Assembly: GCA_030690405.1 (NCBI GenBank)
Contig: JAUYGU010000130.1
Coordinates: forward strand, 1-13,692
Direction of reading: 5' to 3'
Length of the DNA stretch: 13,692 nucleotides
DNA from: Dehalococcoidia bacterium
GTDB taxonomy: Bacteria > Chloroflexota > Dehalococcoidia > SM23-28-2 > RBG-16-64-32
Below the pieces are notes generated by a model, which saw only the letters and a program-made list of their open reading frames with translations, made no database searches and was not told the origin of the DNA. Both the position numbers and the translations under genes were made by a program. Positions 5,838 through 13,560 of the stretch are shown here, one piece after another (position 1 is the first letter of the stretch; each line of letters opens with the position of its first letter).

Positions 5838-6160
5838 GGCACGGCGTGACGCTACCTGGGAAACAAGCCACCGGGCGGTCGAACTGGTCGGGTCGAAAGC
5901 TTCCGTAGCCAGCAGATACTCCGTGAACAGTCAGCCTGGAGGAGCAAACACAAGTCCCAACAGGCGCTAGGCAGCCACTCCAATTACGACGGTTCTCAAT
6001 TCTATCAGGCATACGAGGCACTGGGAATACACCACGCCCACTGGAGACGGAGTCCGCTTTTCCTGAGACATCCCGGGGAGCACCCCGTCAAGCAGCGCGG
6101 TAAGTCGCAATCGGCCACACTATGACCTGTTAGCGTCAGCTGACCGCAAACAAGAGGCCG
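5838..6160. other. Spacer between hsdM and the SIR2 gene, carrying the SIR2 gene leader and promoter
   Basis: Bases 5838-5912 or 5838-5930 are probably coding for the N-terminus of the SIR2 protein. Beyond that lies a predicted promoter (5999-6027), a 10-bp perfect palindrome GTCAGCTGAC (6135-6144) and a small GGCC-GCTA-GGCC hairpin next to the hsdM stop. I see no independent gene. The spacer makes separate transcription of the SIR2 gene from the hsd operon likely. Confidence 0.5.
5999..6027 (-). promoter_or_regulatory. Putative promoter of the SIR2-STAND gene
   Basis: On the minus strand, TTCCCA (6027-6022) and TAGAAT (6004-5999) are 17 bp apart, and the -10 is extended by TGA just upstream. 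The predicted transcript starts near 5992, giving a leader of 60-80 nt to the CTG codons at 5930 or 5912. The hexamers are four of six and five of six matches to consensus. Confidence 0.45.
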
Positions 6161-7663
6161 CTAGGCCGGAGGCTCGCCCAGATGCGCGCGGATCGCCTCG
6201 AACTCTTCGAGGGCAGCGCGCAGGTCTTCCGCGATCTCAGCCGCGATCTCATCGGGGTCCGGGAGGTTGGCGGAGTCTTCGAGGCTCTCGTCCCTTAGCC
6301 AGAAGATGTCCAGGCTCACCTTGTCGCGCTGGAGCAGCTCGTCGTAGGCAAAGGCGCGCCAGCGTCCCGTCGGGCTCTCCTCCGACCAAGTGGGCGTCCG
6401 TTCGTGGCGGTTCTCAGGGTTGAAGCAGCGGACGAAGTCGTCGAGGTCCGAGCGCTGGAGCGGGTTCGTCTTCAGTGTAAAGTGCATATTCGTCCGGAGG
6501 TCGTATATCCAGAGCTTCTCGGTCCAGGCCTGCTCTCGGCCCGGCTTGCGGTCGAAGAACAGGACGTTGGCCTTGACGCCTTGAGCGTAGAAGACACCGG
6601 TTGGAAGGCGCAGCAGGGTGTGTACGTCGCACTGCTGGAGAAGGCGGCGACGGACAACCTCGCCGGCGCCACCTTCAAACAGGACGTTGTCCGGGACAAC
6701 GATCGCAGCGCGACCGTTCATGTCCAGCAGCGTGTAGACGTGCTGGACGAAGTTCAACTGTTTGTTGCTCGTCGTGGCCCAGAAGTCCTCGCGGACAACA
6801 GCGAGGTCTTCGCGCTGCTGCTGGCCCTCTTCGCTGATGACCAGCACGCTGGACTTGCGGCCGAAGGGCGGATTCGTCAGCACCATGTTGAACCGTGCGC
6901 TTGGCGGCGTCATCAGGCTATCGGCCTTTTCGACGGGCGGCGCCGCTGAGTCCCCGTTGCTGGGGCCGATCCCGTGCAGCAAAAGGTTCATAGCGCACAG
7001 CCGAACCACGTCGTCGACGATGTCGGCGCCGCGCAGCGCCTCAAGCTTCAGGTGTCGTTTCTGGTCGCTGTCCATACTCGGGTGATGTTCGGCGATGTAG
7101 TCGTGCGCGGCGAGCAGGAAGCCGCCGGTTCCGCACGCCGGGTCCCCTATGGTCTCGCCGGGAGCCGGGCGCATCACGTCGACGATGGCCTGGATCAGCG
7201 GGCGTGGCGTGAAGTACTGGCCGGCGCCGCCCTTCACGTCCTGCGCGTTTCGCTCCAGCAGCTCCTCGTAGATGGCGCCCTTCACGTCGATATCGGTGGA
7301 GAGCCAGTTCTGGCGGTCGATCAGGTCTACGATAAGGCGCCGCAGCTTGGCGGGGTCCTGAATCTTGTTCTGAGCCTTGCGGAAGATGAGGCCGATCATT
7401 CCGGGCTGCTTGCCGAGCTCCTCCAGCGAGTGCCTGTAGTGGGCCTCCAGGTCGGGGCCGTCGCGGTTCATGAGGGCGGGCCAGTCCAGACCTTGGGGCA
7501 CGGGCGATGGTTGATCCCAGGGCGGCTGCGTCCGTTCGTGGGCCATCTTGAGGAAGAGCAGGTACGTGAGCTGCTCCACGTAGTCGCCGTAGGACAGCCC
7601 GTCGTCGCGGAGGACGCTGCAGTAGTTCCAGACCCGCTGGCCGATCTGACCGTTGGTGGTCAT
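6161..7663 (-). CDS. hsdM: Type I restriction-modification system, adenine-N6 methyltransferase subunit HsdM
   Basis: A 500-residue modification subunit that transfers methyl groups from S-adenosylmethionine to adenine in the sequence chosen by HsdS. Residues 1-140 form the HsdM N-terminal helical domain (WNYCSVLRDDGLSYGDYVEQLTYLLFLKM). GQYFTPRPLI (148-157) leads into motif I DPACGTGGF (174-182), and motif IV is NPPFG (264-268). Both are the classical N6-adenine methyltransferase signatures and are intact. The length is normal for the family. The ATG at 7663 overlaps the hsdS stop by 4 bp (ATGA), so translation is coupled. It is the last gene of the operon, an unusual place, since hsdM usually precedes hsdS. 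No defect is seen. Confidence 0.95.
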   Translation of the reverse strand: MTTNGQIGQRVWNYCSVLRDDGLSYGDYVEQLTYLLFLKMAHERTQPPWDQPSPVPQGLDWPALMNRDGPDLEAHYRHSLEELGKQPGMIGLIFRKAQNKIQDPAKLRRLIVDLIDRQNWLSTDIDVKGAIYEELLERNAQDVKGGAGQYFTPRPLIQAIVDVMRPAPGETIGDPACGTGGFLLAAHDYIAEHHPSMDSDQKRHLKLEALRGADIVDDVVRLCAMNLLLHGIGPSNGDSAAPPVEKADSLMTPPSARFNMVLTNPPFGRKSSVLVISEEGQQQREDLAVVREDFWATTSNKQLNFVQHVYTLLDMNGRAAIVVPDNVLFEGGAGEVVRRRLLQQCDVHTLLRLPTGVFYAQGVKANVLFFDRKPGREQAWTEKLWIYDLRTNMHFTLKTNPLQRSDLDDFVRCFNPENRHERTPTWSEESPTGRWRAFAYDELLQRDKVSLDIFWLRDESLEDSANLPDPDEIAAEIAEDLRAALEEFEAIRAHLGEPPA

Positions 7664-9102
7664 TCCGGGCGCGCCTCCTCCAGCCGCATCTGGGCCGCGG
7701 CCGCCTCGGCCCGGCGGCTGCTGCGGCGTATCGCACGGCGATCACCGCGGGCAGCGCGCTCGGCGCGGATGCGGTCCAGCAGGACACTGGCCGGCTCGTC
7801 GTTCGGGTCTTGAGCAACGAGACGCCCCTCGAAGGCGAGCTTGAGGATCGCTTGCCTAAGACGCCCTGCGCGCTGGCGGGCGTTGTTGGTGGCCGCTTCC
7901 AGCGATCCGACAACTGAGAGACGCCGCTCAACCTCGGCCACGATTGTCTTCTGCTGAGCGAGTGGAGGAAGTGGGAACGGGAGACTGCCAAACCTTGCTG
8001 CACTCAAGTGGTGGATTCCGACGCCGCTGGAAGCCGCTGAGAAGGTTCCGTTTCGGGCATAGTGAGAGAACATCACCAATGCGAACCCGGAGGTCACCGT
8101 TCCGTTGGGCCGGAGTCTGATTACAGTGTTCTGGAAGCAGCAGTCCTGCAATTCACCTTTCCAGATTGCTGGCTTGCCAACCTGATCGGCACTACCAGAG
8201 GCTTCTGCGATGACTACATCCCCTGGCAAGAGCCGATAGTTTTCGAGCTCCCGAGGTCCGAAGTCCATGTCAAGGACATCGCCGAGGTCTAGCCCGTTCC
8301 ACGTGATGTTTGCTGCACGAATGTACTTGGTTGGGTACTTGCTGGATCGGTTCTTTGGGGAGCGTTGCCTTCCTAGTTGGACTCTTCCGATGTCCCTGAC
8401 GGCTGCCAGCCTCCAACCAGGTGGTAGATCTCCCTTCTTCTGTGGTTCGTGAACGGCATTAAGGCGGCCCTCGCAGGCGGCCTGGAGGACGGCGGCGCGG
8501 TAGCGCTTGAGGTTCGCCCGCGCCCGCTGCAGCGCGGCGACCGATGCGTCCAGCCTCGTGAAGTGCTTCTCGATCTCCGCGACGATGCGGTGCTGTTCGG
8601 GCAGCGGCGGGAGAGGACAAGGAACCCGCGCAGCCTTCGCTCCTGATACTTCTTTGAATGTTGTGCCGGCGCCCAGTTGCGTGATGAGATCCTTTGCCCG
8701 CTTCAGATAGTAGTAAGCGTAGTCGGGCTGCACGCCGGAGTTCAGAACGAAATTCTTGAATCCCTGGTTTGTGCTGACTGGCCTGGAGGCTATGGCAACA
8801 TAACCGATGGGCGCCCTGGAACTGAACAGGACTGTTCCTGATGGCAGCAGTCGCGCACTCGAACCCCTGAGCCCCTTAGATGTGATGTTGCGAGAGCCGC
8901 GCTGTATGTACTTCTGTGTGTAGCCCGATAGGTCCGCAGGCGTAATCCATGCGATCTCGCCACCGTCGTAGTTAGCAGTGTCTTTGGTGCTCGGAGTCCC
9001 TCCGCCCGCCACATCCGCAATAGCGCCCATTTCCGTCCACACCCACGTGGAAGGAACAGCCCACGGACCGGCAGTTTCGGGGTCGGCGCCGTTCTCACTC
9101 AC
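7660..9102 (-). CDS. hsdS: Type I restriction-modification system, specificity subunit HsdS
   Basis: A 480-residue DNA-recognition subunit that targets HsdM and HsdR to a split recognition sequence. It has the expected two-fold layout. The first target recognition domain, about residues 10-165, ends in PLPPLPEQHRIVAEIEKHFTRLDA and is followed by a conserved helix (ARANLKRYRAAVLQAACEGRL). The second, about 225-385, ends in PLPPLAQQKTIVAEVERRLSVVGS and is followed by RAGRLRQAILKLAFEGRLV. The paired PLPPL-x-x-Q-x-x-IV motifs and coiled-coil helices are diagnostic. The basic tail after residue 430 (DRIRAERAARGDRR...) is common in this subfamily. The GTG start at 9102 overlaps the hsdR stop by 4 bp (GTGA), which fixes both ends. 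The recognition sequence cannot be read from the protein alone. Confidence 0.95.
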   Translation of the reverse strand: MSENGADPETAGPWAVPSTWVWTEMGAIADVAGGGTPSTKDTANYDGGEIAWITPADLSGYTQKYIQRGSRNITSKGLRGSSARLLPSGTVLFSSRAPIGYVAIASRPVSTNQGFKNFVLNSGVQPDYAYYYLKRAKDLITQLGAGTTFKEVSGAKAARVPCPLPPLPEQHRIVAEIEKHFTRLDASVAALQRARANLKRYRAAVLQAACEGRLNAVHEPQKKGDLPPGWRLAAVRDIGRVQLGRQRSPKNRSSKYPTKYIRAANITWNGLDLGDVLDMDFGPRELENYRLLPGDVVIAEASGSADQVGKPAIWKGELQDCCFQNTVIRLRPNGTVTSGFALVMFSHYARNGTFSAASSGVGIHHLSAARFGSLPFPLPPLAQQKTIVAEVERRLSVVGSLEAATNNARQRAGRLRQAILKLAFEGRLVAQDPNDEPASVLLDRIRAERAARGDRRAIRRSSRRAEAAAAQMRLEEARPE

Positions 9103-11996
9103 GCCACCAGCACCTCGTTCAGCTCGTCCAGCAGCTTACCCAGATCTTCGCCGAAGACTTGATGCGCCTTCCCCAGCCCACCGCGCTGAGCGAAGGGCAC
9201 GTACTGGAAGTCGTCCGCCTCAATCTGGAAGTTCGCGGCGATGTGGTCCCGGATGTCCTCCAGCCAGCGGAGCTGCTCCTCAGTGAAGCGCCGGCGCGCG
9301 CTCTCCTGCTGGGCCAGCCACTGCTGGAAGCGCTCCTCCACCCGGTCCGGGAACGGGACAAGTTCGTCGTCCTGTCGCAGCGCGAAACGGACAAGAGCAA
9401 CGACATCCGTGAGGACCCGCCCCGCCGAGCCCCTCACCTTGGACTGATCCAAGGCTTCATACGCCCGCCACAGCTGCTCGGGCGTCCAGGATCGCGGCGG
9501 CGCCTCTATCACGTCGGCCAACTCCCTGATTGCGACGGGCCGAAGCCGCTCGCGGTATGGCCTGCTGTAGAGCACCTGTAGTGCCGTGATCTCGTCCTTG
9601 TGCTCCCGTATGAACTGCTCGAAAGACACCACCAGCTCGTTCGCTCGCTCCCGTGCAGCCGGTGAGAATGCCGCCTCCAGCACCGCGTCCCTGCTGACCG
9701 TATCGATCGTCTGCTCGAAGTGCTGCTTCAAGTCCACCAGCCGTTGTCGCAGGCTCGGGTTCCCGGCCAGCGGCGCGGCTGCCTCCCGCAGGAGCCGTCG
9801 TGCCGCCTCTTCGACCCGCTCCGGAGAGGGCTCAGCGTCCTCCGGCAGGCCTGCTGCGGTGCGCGCAGCCCCGGCCTGGCGATCAGGATCGAGCGCTTCG
9901 ACGAGGTGGGTCGTAATGGCCTTGAGAGACATCCCGCCATCGCGCTCCAGCGCTAGGCGCTCTGGCGCTCCCAACTGGCGGTCGAGACGCGCCAGCCTGC
10001 CAGCCAGGGATGATATTACATCCGGGTCCGTGCTGCCGAAAGCGACGGCTTGGAGCAGCTTGTGGAACGGGATCGTGGGCTGGCGCTCCAGCGGCTGCGA
10101 ATCCGTGAGGTTCTCTTCGCACAGCCCCACGCAGTCGACGATCACGAAGTGGGTCTTGCTGGCCGCGTCCGGGGTGACGGCACGGAGTTCGGCGGTGTCG
10201 ACGACGCGGACGCCGCGCCCCTTCATCTGCTCGAAGAACGTTCGGCTCTTGACGGCCCGCATGAACATCACCACTTCCAGCGGTCTGATGTCGGTACCGG
10301 TTGCGAGCATGTCGACGGTGACCACTATGCGCGGGAAGTAGGCGTTGCGGAACGAAGATAGTAGGTCTTCGGCCCGTAGGCCCGACGATTTGTACGTCAC
10401 TTCCTCGACTTCGTTCCCGTCGTCGTCGGTCGTCTTCGTCACAATGCGCACGGTACCCGCCCGATAGGTGATCTTCTGGCAGAACTCGTTGCCCTTGCCG
10501 AACTCTTCCCGCACGATCTGGACAATGTCATCGGCATGGCTGTCGTCCTTCGCATAGATCAGCGTCTTCGGCACCTCCGTTCTGCCCGGAAAGATGTCGG
10601 TGAAAAGCCTGTCGCGGAATGTCCTGACTACCGTCCTGATCTGGTCTGTGGCCACGACGCTGCGGTCAAGCTCCGTTCCGCCATAGGTGAGGTCTTCGTC
10701 CAGCTTCTCCCAGCGCACGCGACGTGTCTCGCGATCCCGCCGGTCGACGAACAGGCCTGCCTCAACCGTGGAGCCGGCCTCGGTGATCTCCGTGCGGATG
10801 CGGTATACGTCGAAGTCAACGTTCACTCCGTCGGCGACGGCTTGGCCGTGATTGTATTCGATCACCAGGTTCTGGTTGAAGAAGCCAAACGTCTGCTTCG
10901 ACGGCGTCGCGGTCAGGCCGACGATGTGGGCATCGAAATACTCCAGCACTTGGCGCCAGAGGTTGTAGATAGAGCGGTGGCACTCATCTGTGAAAACGAA
11001 GTCGAATGTTTCAACTGGGATTGCCGCATTGTAGACGACCGGGACGGGCTCGCGCACTAGATCGGCGCCAGTGTCATACTGTGAGCCTTCCTCCAACTCC
11101 TCGTCCAGGTCGGGCTCGCCCGTTAGCATAGAGTAGAGCCGCTGGATCGTGGTGATGCACACCCGCGCTACAGGGTCAATGCGGTTGGTAGTGAGCCGCT
11201 GGACGTTGTATAGCTCCGTGAACTTACGCCCGTCGTCTGGCGTCGTGTACTGCTGGAACTCCTTCAGCGCCTGTCTGCCAAGGTTGGCTCGGTCGACGAG
11301 GAAGAGGACCCGCCGGGCACCGGCGAACTTGATCAGACGATAGATTGAGGTGATGGCCGTGAAGGTCTTGCCGCTCCCGGTGGCCATCTGGATTAGTGCC
11401 CTGGGCCGATCTTCGGCGAAGGACTGTTCCAGGTTCTCGACAGCGGTGAGCTGAGCGGGCCAGAGGCCTTCACTTGGGATTGGCGGCAGATTCTGAAGCA
11501 AGCGCCGCAGAGTCGAGGCGTACGGTACCCGACCCTCGGCTGCCTTCAAGCCGCTGGTAGGCGCCAGCACAACCTTGGGGTCGATCCAGTGAGCCAGCGT
11601 CTCCGGCCGGTGGAAACCGAACACGTGGCGGCTTCGTGGCTCCGGGTCGAGCTGGTTCGTGAATCGCGTCTCGACGCCTGTACTCTCGTAGAGGAACGGC
11701 AGGGGCCGCACGGGAGCCGGGATGTCGCCGGGCAGGCCGGCTCCGTACTTCTCCGACTGTACTTCGACCCCCGTAAGAGTGGTCCCTTCAGGCTTCGCTT
11801 CCACAACTCCAACGGCCAGGCCGTTGACATACAGCATGTAGTCTGCAAAGCCATGGCCCGTCTTGAGCGGGTACTCACGTATGGCAACGCCGCAACCGGC
11901 CGCAAGATTGACGGCGTGGGCGTCTTGAACGTCCCAACCAGCGGCTTCGAGGGCAGCGTCGATCTGCTGGCGTGCAGCGGCCTCGGGCTTGACCAT
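9099..11996 (-). CDS. hsdR: Type I restriction-modification system, endonuclease/translocase subunit HsdR
   Basis: A 965-residue ATP-dependent translocase and nuclease that cuts DNA lacking the HsdM mark. The N-terminal PD-(D/E)xK nuclease is visible as FADYML (D52) and VVEAKPEG (E66, K68). The superfamily 2 helicase core follows: motif I ATGSGKT (205-211), motif II DECH (337-340), motif III TATPSK (362-367) and motif VI QMKGRGVR (590-597). The C-terminal third (about 750-960, ending GKLLDELNEVLVA) fits the EcoEI-type HsdR C-terminal helical domain. Every motif needed for activity is present. The ATG at 11996 is the natural start for the family (AARQQIDAALEAAGW). A TATAAT lies only 11 bp upstream of it, so the message may be nearly leaderless. 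This is the first gene of hsdR-hsdS-hsdM. Confidence 0.95.
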   Translation of the reverse strand: MVKPEAAARQQIDAALEAAGWDVQDAHAVNLAAGCGVAIREYPLKTGHGFADYMLYVNGLAVGVVEAKPEGTTLTGVEVQSEKYGAGLPGDIPAPVRPLPFLYESTGVETRFTNQLDPEPRSRHVFGFHRPETLAHWIDPKVVLAPTSGLKAAEGRVPYASTLRRLLQNLPPIPSEGLWPAQLTAVENLEQSFAEDRPRALIQMATGSGKTFTAITSIYRLIKFAGARRVLFLVDRANLGRQALKEFQQYTTPDDGRKFTELYNVQRLTTNRIDPVARVCITTIQRLYSMLTGEPDLDEELEEGSQYDTGADLVREPVPVVYNAAIPVETFDFVFTDECHRSIYNLWRQVLEYFDAHIVGLTATPSKQTFGFFNQNLVIEYNHGQAVADGVNVDFDVYRIRTEITEAGSTVEAGLFVDRRDRETRRVRWEKLDEDLTYGGTELDRSVVATDQIRTVVRTFRDRLFTDIFPGRTEVPKTLIYAKDDSHADDIVQIVREEFGKGNEFCQKITYRAGTVRIVTKTTDDDGNEVEEVTYKSSGLRAEDLLSSFRNAYFPRIVVTVDMLATGTDIRPLEVVMFMRAVKSRTFFEQMKGRGVRVVDTAELRAVTPDAASKTHFVIVDCVGLCEENLTDSQPLERQPTIPFHKLLQAVAFGSTDPDVISSLAGRLARLDRQLGAPERLALERDGGMSLKAITTHLVEALDPDRQAGAARTAAGLPEDAEPSPERVEEAARRLLREAAAPLAGNPSLRQRLVDLKQHFEQTIDTVSRDAVLEAAFSPAARERANELVVSFEQFIREHKDEITALQVLYSRPYRERLRPVAIRELADVIEAPPRSWTPEQLWRAYEALDQSKVRGSAGRVLTDVVALVRFALRQDDELVPFPDRVEERFQQWLAQQESARRRFTEEQLRWLEDIRDHIAANFQIEADDFQYVPFAQRGGLGKAHQVFGEDLGKLLDELNEVLVA

Positions 11997-12007
11997 GAGG
12001 TGCGAAG

Positions 12008-12013
12008 ATTATA
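12008..12013 (-). promoter_or_regulatory. Consensus -10 box of the hsdRSM operon
   Basis: A perfect TATAAT on the minus strand, with 11 bp between it and the hsdR ATG. Initiation about 7 bp downstream would leave only about 5 nt of leader. No good -35 hexamer is visible 16-18 bp upstream. Repeat copy B lies about 53 bp upstream and could bind an activator or repressor. Confidence 0.5.
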
Positions 12014-12065
12014 CAACCGCCAGCCGGTTCACAGCGAAAGGGCCAGGTATCCGGATCGCTGCCGA

Positions 12066-12087
12066 GGCGCACTAACCAAACTTATTG
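12066..12087 (+). repeat. 22-bp palindromic site, copy B (between the HNH gene and hsdR)
   Basis: Reads GGCGCACTAA, CCAA, ACTTATTG. It matches copy C at 19 of 22 positions and copy A at 17. The half-sites CACTAAC and CTTATTG are imperfect inverted copies around four bases. It lies in the 155-bp spacer between the HNH gene stop and the hsdR start, upstream of the hsdR -10 box. The rest of that spacer holds no gene. Confidence 0.75.
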
Positions 12088-12151
12088 TGCGTGCCCGATC
12101 GCTTTCGTTTGTCAGCGCTCCGTCATCAGATCCGATATTGTGACTTCGCAG

Positions 12152-13417
12152 TCATCGTGGCCGAGTTATCTCCACCATCTCACGAATCAATTTTCGCCTG
12201 CGCAAGTCTTGCGTCCTATCCAGAACCCGCGTGAGAGAGAGAGCCAACTCCCTTATCTCGTTATGCATGCCGCTACCAAGCCAGAAGGAAATATCTCGAG
12301 CGAGGAGGTCCAGGTCGGGTCGTTCGTCGGAGATAGCTCGAAGCGTCCACCAGCGCCGCCGCAACACGATTCCCCGCGCCAAGTCAAAATCCTGTCCGTA
12401 GCCGCATACTGCCATAACCTCTTCGACGAGCTCGGCGACCGCCGTGAACGCACGCTGATTAGGAGACATAGAGATCACTGCGTCTGCCGAGTATGTGACC
12501 GAACGAAGATCACCGGCCTGTGCCTCCTCTCTTGCTATGCCAACTGCGGTTGTGTCGAGTATGGCATCGTCCGCCGTTCGGTACTTGTTGAGCATTGTTT
12601 GGAACCGCAGACGGGCGCGGAGCGCCGACTCGCCCAAGACAGCGGTACTCGTGAGATGCCATCTTGCAGCTTCCATCTGTGTCTGCAGAGCCATTTGGAG
12701 ATCGCCGCCTAATGCGAGAGACGTCGCAAGCTGTTGATACAAGATCGACCGCATTTCGTACAGATCGGACGTCACCCGGGGCTGCATCGGAGGCCCTTCA
12801 AGAAGTCGGTCGACCAGAGCTATCCCAGCCCGAATGTCCAACTCTCGTGAGCGAGTGAACAGAGTCTCGGCACGCAAGAGTTGGATTGCGAAAGCTGCAA
12901 GTTCCTGTTCTTTAGCTGCGAGGGTTGGAGGGAGGGATGGATCTGCGAGTTCGACCTCGAGCTCGCGGAATCGATTTGAGAGCCGTAGTGTGCGTAGGTG
13001 GTTCAAGTAGAAGTATGTCGCCTCGTCATCCAACTCCTTAAGAGGGTCCCACCTCAGATCCGCTGGAGCGTACTGCCTTGTCGCGCGAAATAGAAGCGTC
13101 GCCGTCGCGCGGCCGGTCGGTGTTCGACCGACCACGTTGGCACCGCTGTAGGTGAAGTGATCCTCCCATCGTTCCCGCCGGGGATTGAAGAGTGGTACTG
13201 TGAGCCCCGAGACAGGGTCGGCTGCCCTTATAGCGCTTCCTTTGTTCCTGTTACATTGTGGGCATGCCGCCACCAAGTTACGCACCGAATTTTCGCCACC
13301 CCTACTGCGCGCCATCACGTGCTCGCGTTCCCAAAGGGCGTCGGCAATGCGCCTTCGGCAATATGAGCAGCGATAGCCTGAACGGACGAGGAGACGAATA
13401 GGAACGATGTTCGCCAA
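12152..13417 (-). CDS. HNH endonuclease with long C-terminal helical (TPR-like) extension
   Basis: A 421-residue protein. Residues 11-60 are an HNH nuclease with its zinc knuckles intact: CSYC (17-20), REHVMARSRGGEN with catalytic H33, RNLV with N47, and CPQCNRNKG (52-60). Residues 73-116 (VPLFNPRRERWEDHFTYSG...VGRTPTGRATATLLFR) match the tail that follows HNH in a widespread bacterial family, whose members usually stop soon after. Here about 300 further residues follow, with a helical, TPR-like pattern (YEMRSILYQQLATSLALGGDLQMALQTQMEAA). The TTG start at 13417 is supported by GGAGG 6 nt upstream. A TATACT box lies at 13453-13448. The gene stands alone between repeat copies B and C, just upstream of the hsd operon. 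A defence nuclease with a sensing or partner-binding tail is an inference; the HNH assignment itself is firm. Confidence 0.85.
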   Translation of the reverse strand: MANIVPIRLLVRSGYRCSYCRRRIADALWEREHVMARSRGGENSVRNLVAACPQCNRNKGSAIRAADPVSGLTVPLFNPRRERWEDHFTYSGANVVGRTPTGRATATLLFRATRQYAPADLRWDPLKELDDEATYFYLNHLRTLRLSNRFRELEVELADPSLPPTLAAKEQELAAFAIQLLRAETLFTRSRELDIRAGIALVDRLLEGPPMQPRVTSDLYEMRSILYQQLATSLALGGDLQMALQTQMEAARWHLTSTAVLGESALRARLRFQTMLNKYRTADDAILDTTAVGIAREEAQAGDLRSVTYSADAVISMSPNQRAFTAVAELVEEVMAVCGYGQDFDLARGIVLRRRWWTLRAISDERPDLDLLARDISFWLGSGMHNEIRELALSLTRVLDRTQDLRRRKLIREMVEITRPR

Positions 13418-13447
13418 TGAGCCCCTCCAGGCGGCGGCTTATCGACT

Positions 13448-13453
13448 AGTATA
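13448..13453 (-). promoter_or_regulatory. Likely -10 box of the HNH nuclease gene
   Basis: TATACT on the minus strand, about 30 bp upstream of the TTG start. The -35 region (CTAAGG or nearby) is poor. Repeat copy C lies 49 bp further upstream, nearly the same distance as copy B from the hsdR -10 box. Confidence 0.4.
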
Positions 13454-13501
13454 CCCGACTCGGTGGGGGCCTTAGGGTACTCGCTTGATTGCCTAGAACA
13501 G

Positions 13502-13523
13502 CGCGCACTAAGCAGACTTATTG
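13502..13523 (+). repeat. 22-bp palindromic site, copy C (downstream of the right dnaE2)
   Basis: Reads CGCGCACTAA, GCAG, ACTTATTG. CACTAAG and CTTATTG are near-perfect inverted half-sites around CAGA. It is 37 bp past the stop of the minus-strand dnaE2 and has the same polarity relative to that gene as copy A has to the left dnaE2 fragment. Confidence 0.75.
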
Positions 13524-13560
13524 ATTGGTCCCCCCCTTCGCCACTTCGGAGGCCGGCCCG

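Noticed and set aside
6974..7813. Long plus-strand open frame opposite hsdM and hsdS
   Set aside because: Length is explained by high G+C content. The minus strand carries intact methyltransferase motifs across the same bases.
7041..8003. 320-codon minus-strand frame overlapping hsdM and hsdS
   Set aside because: Arg/Pro/Ala-rich composition of an out-of-frame shadow. The true frames encode HsdM and HsdS with a 4-bp overlap.
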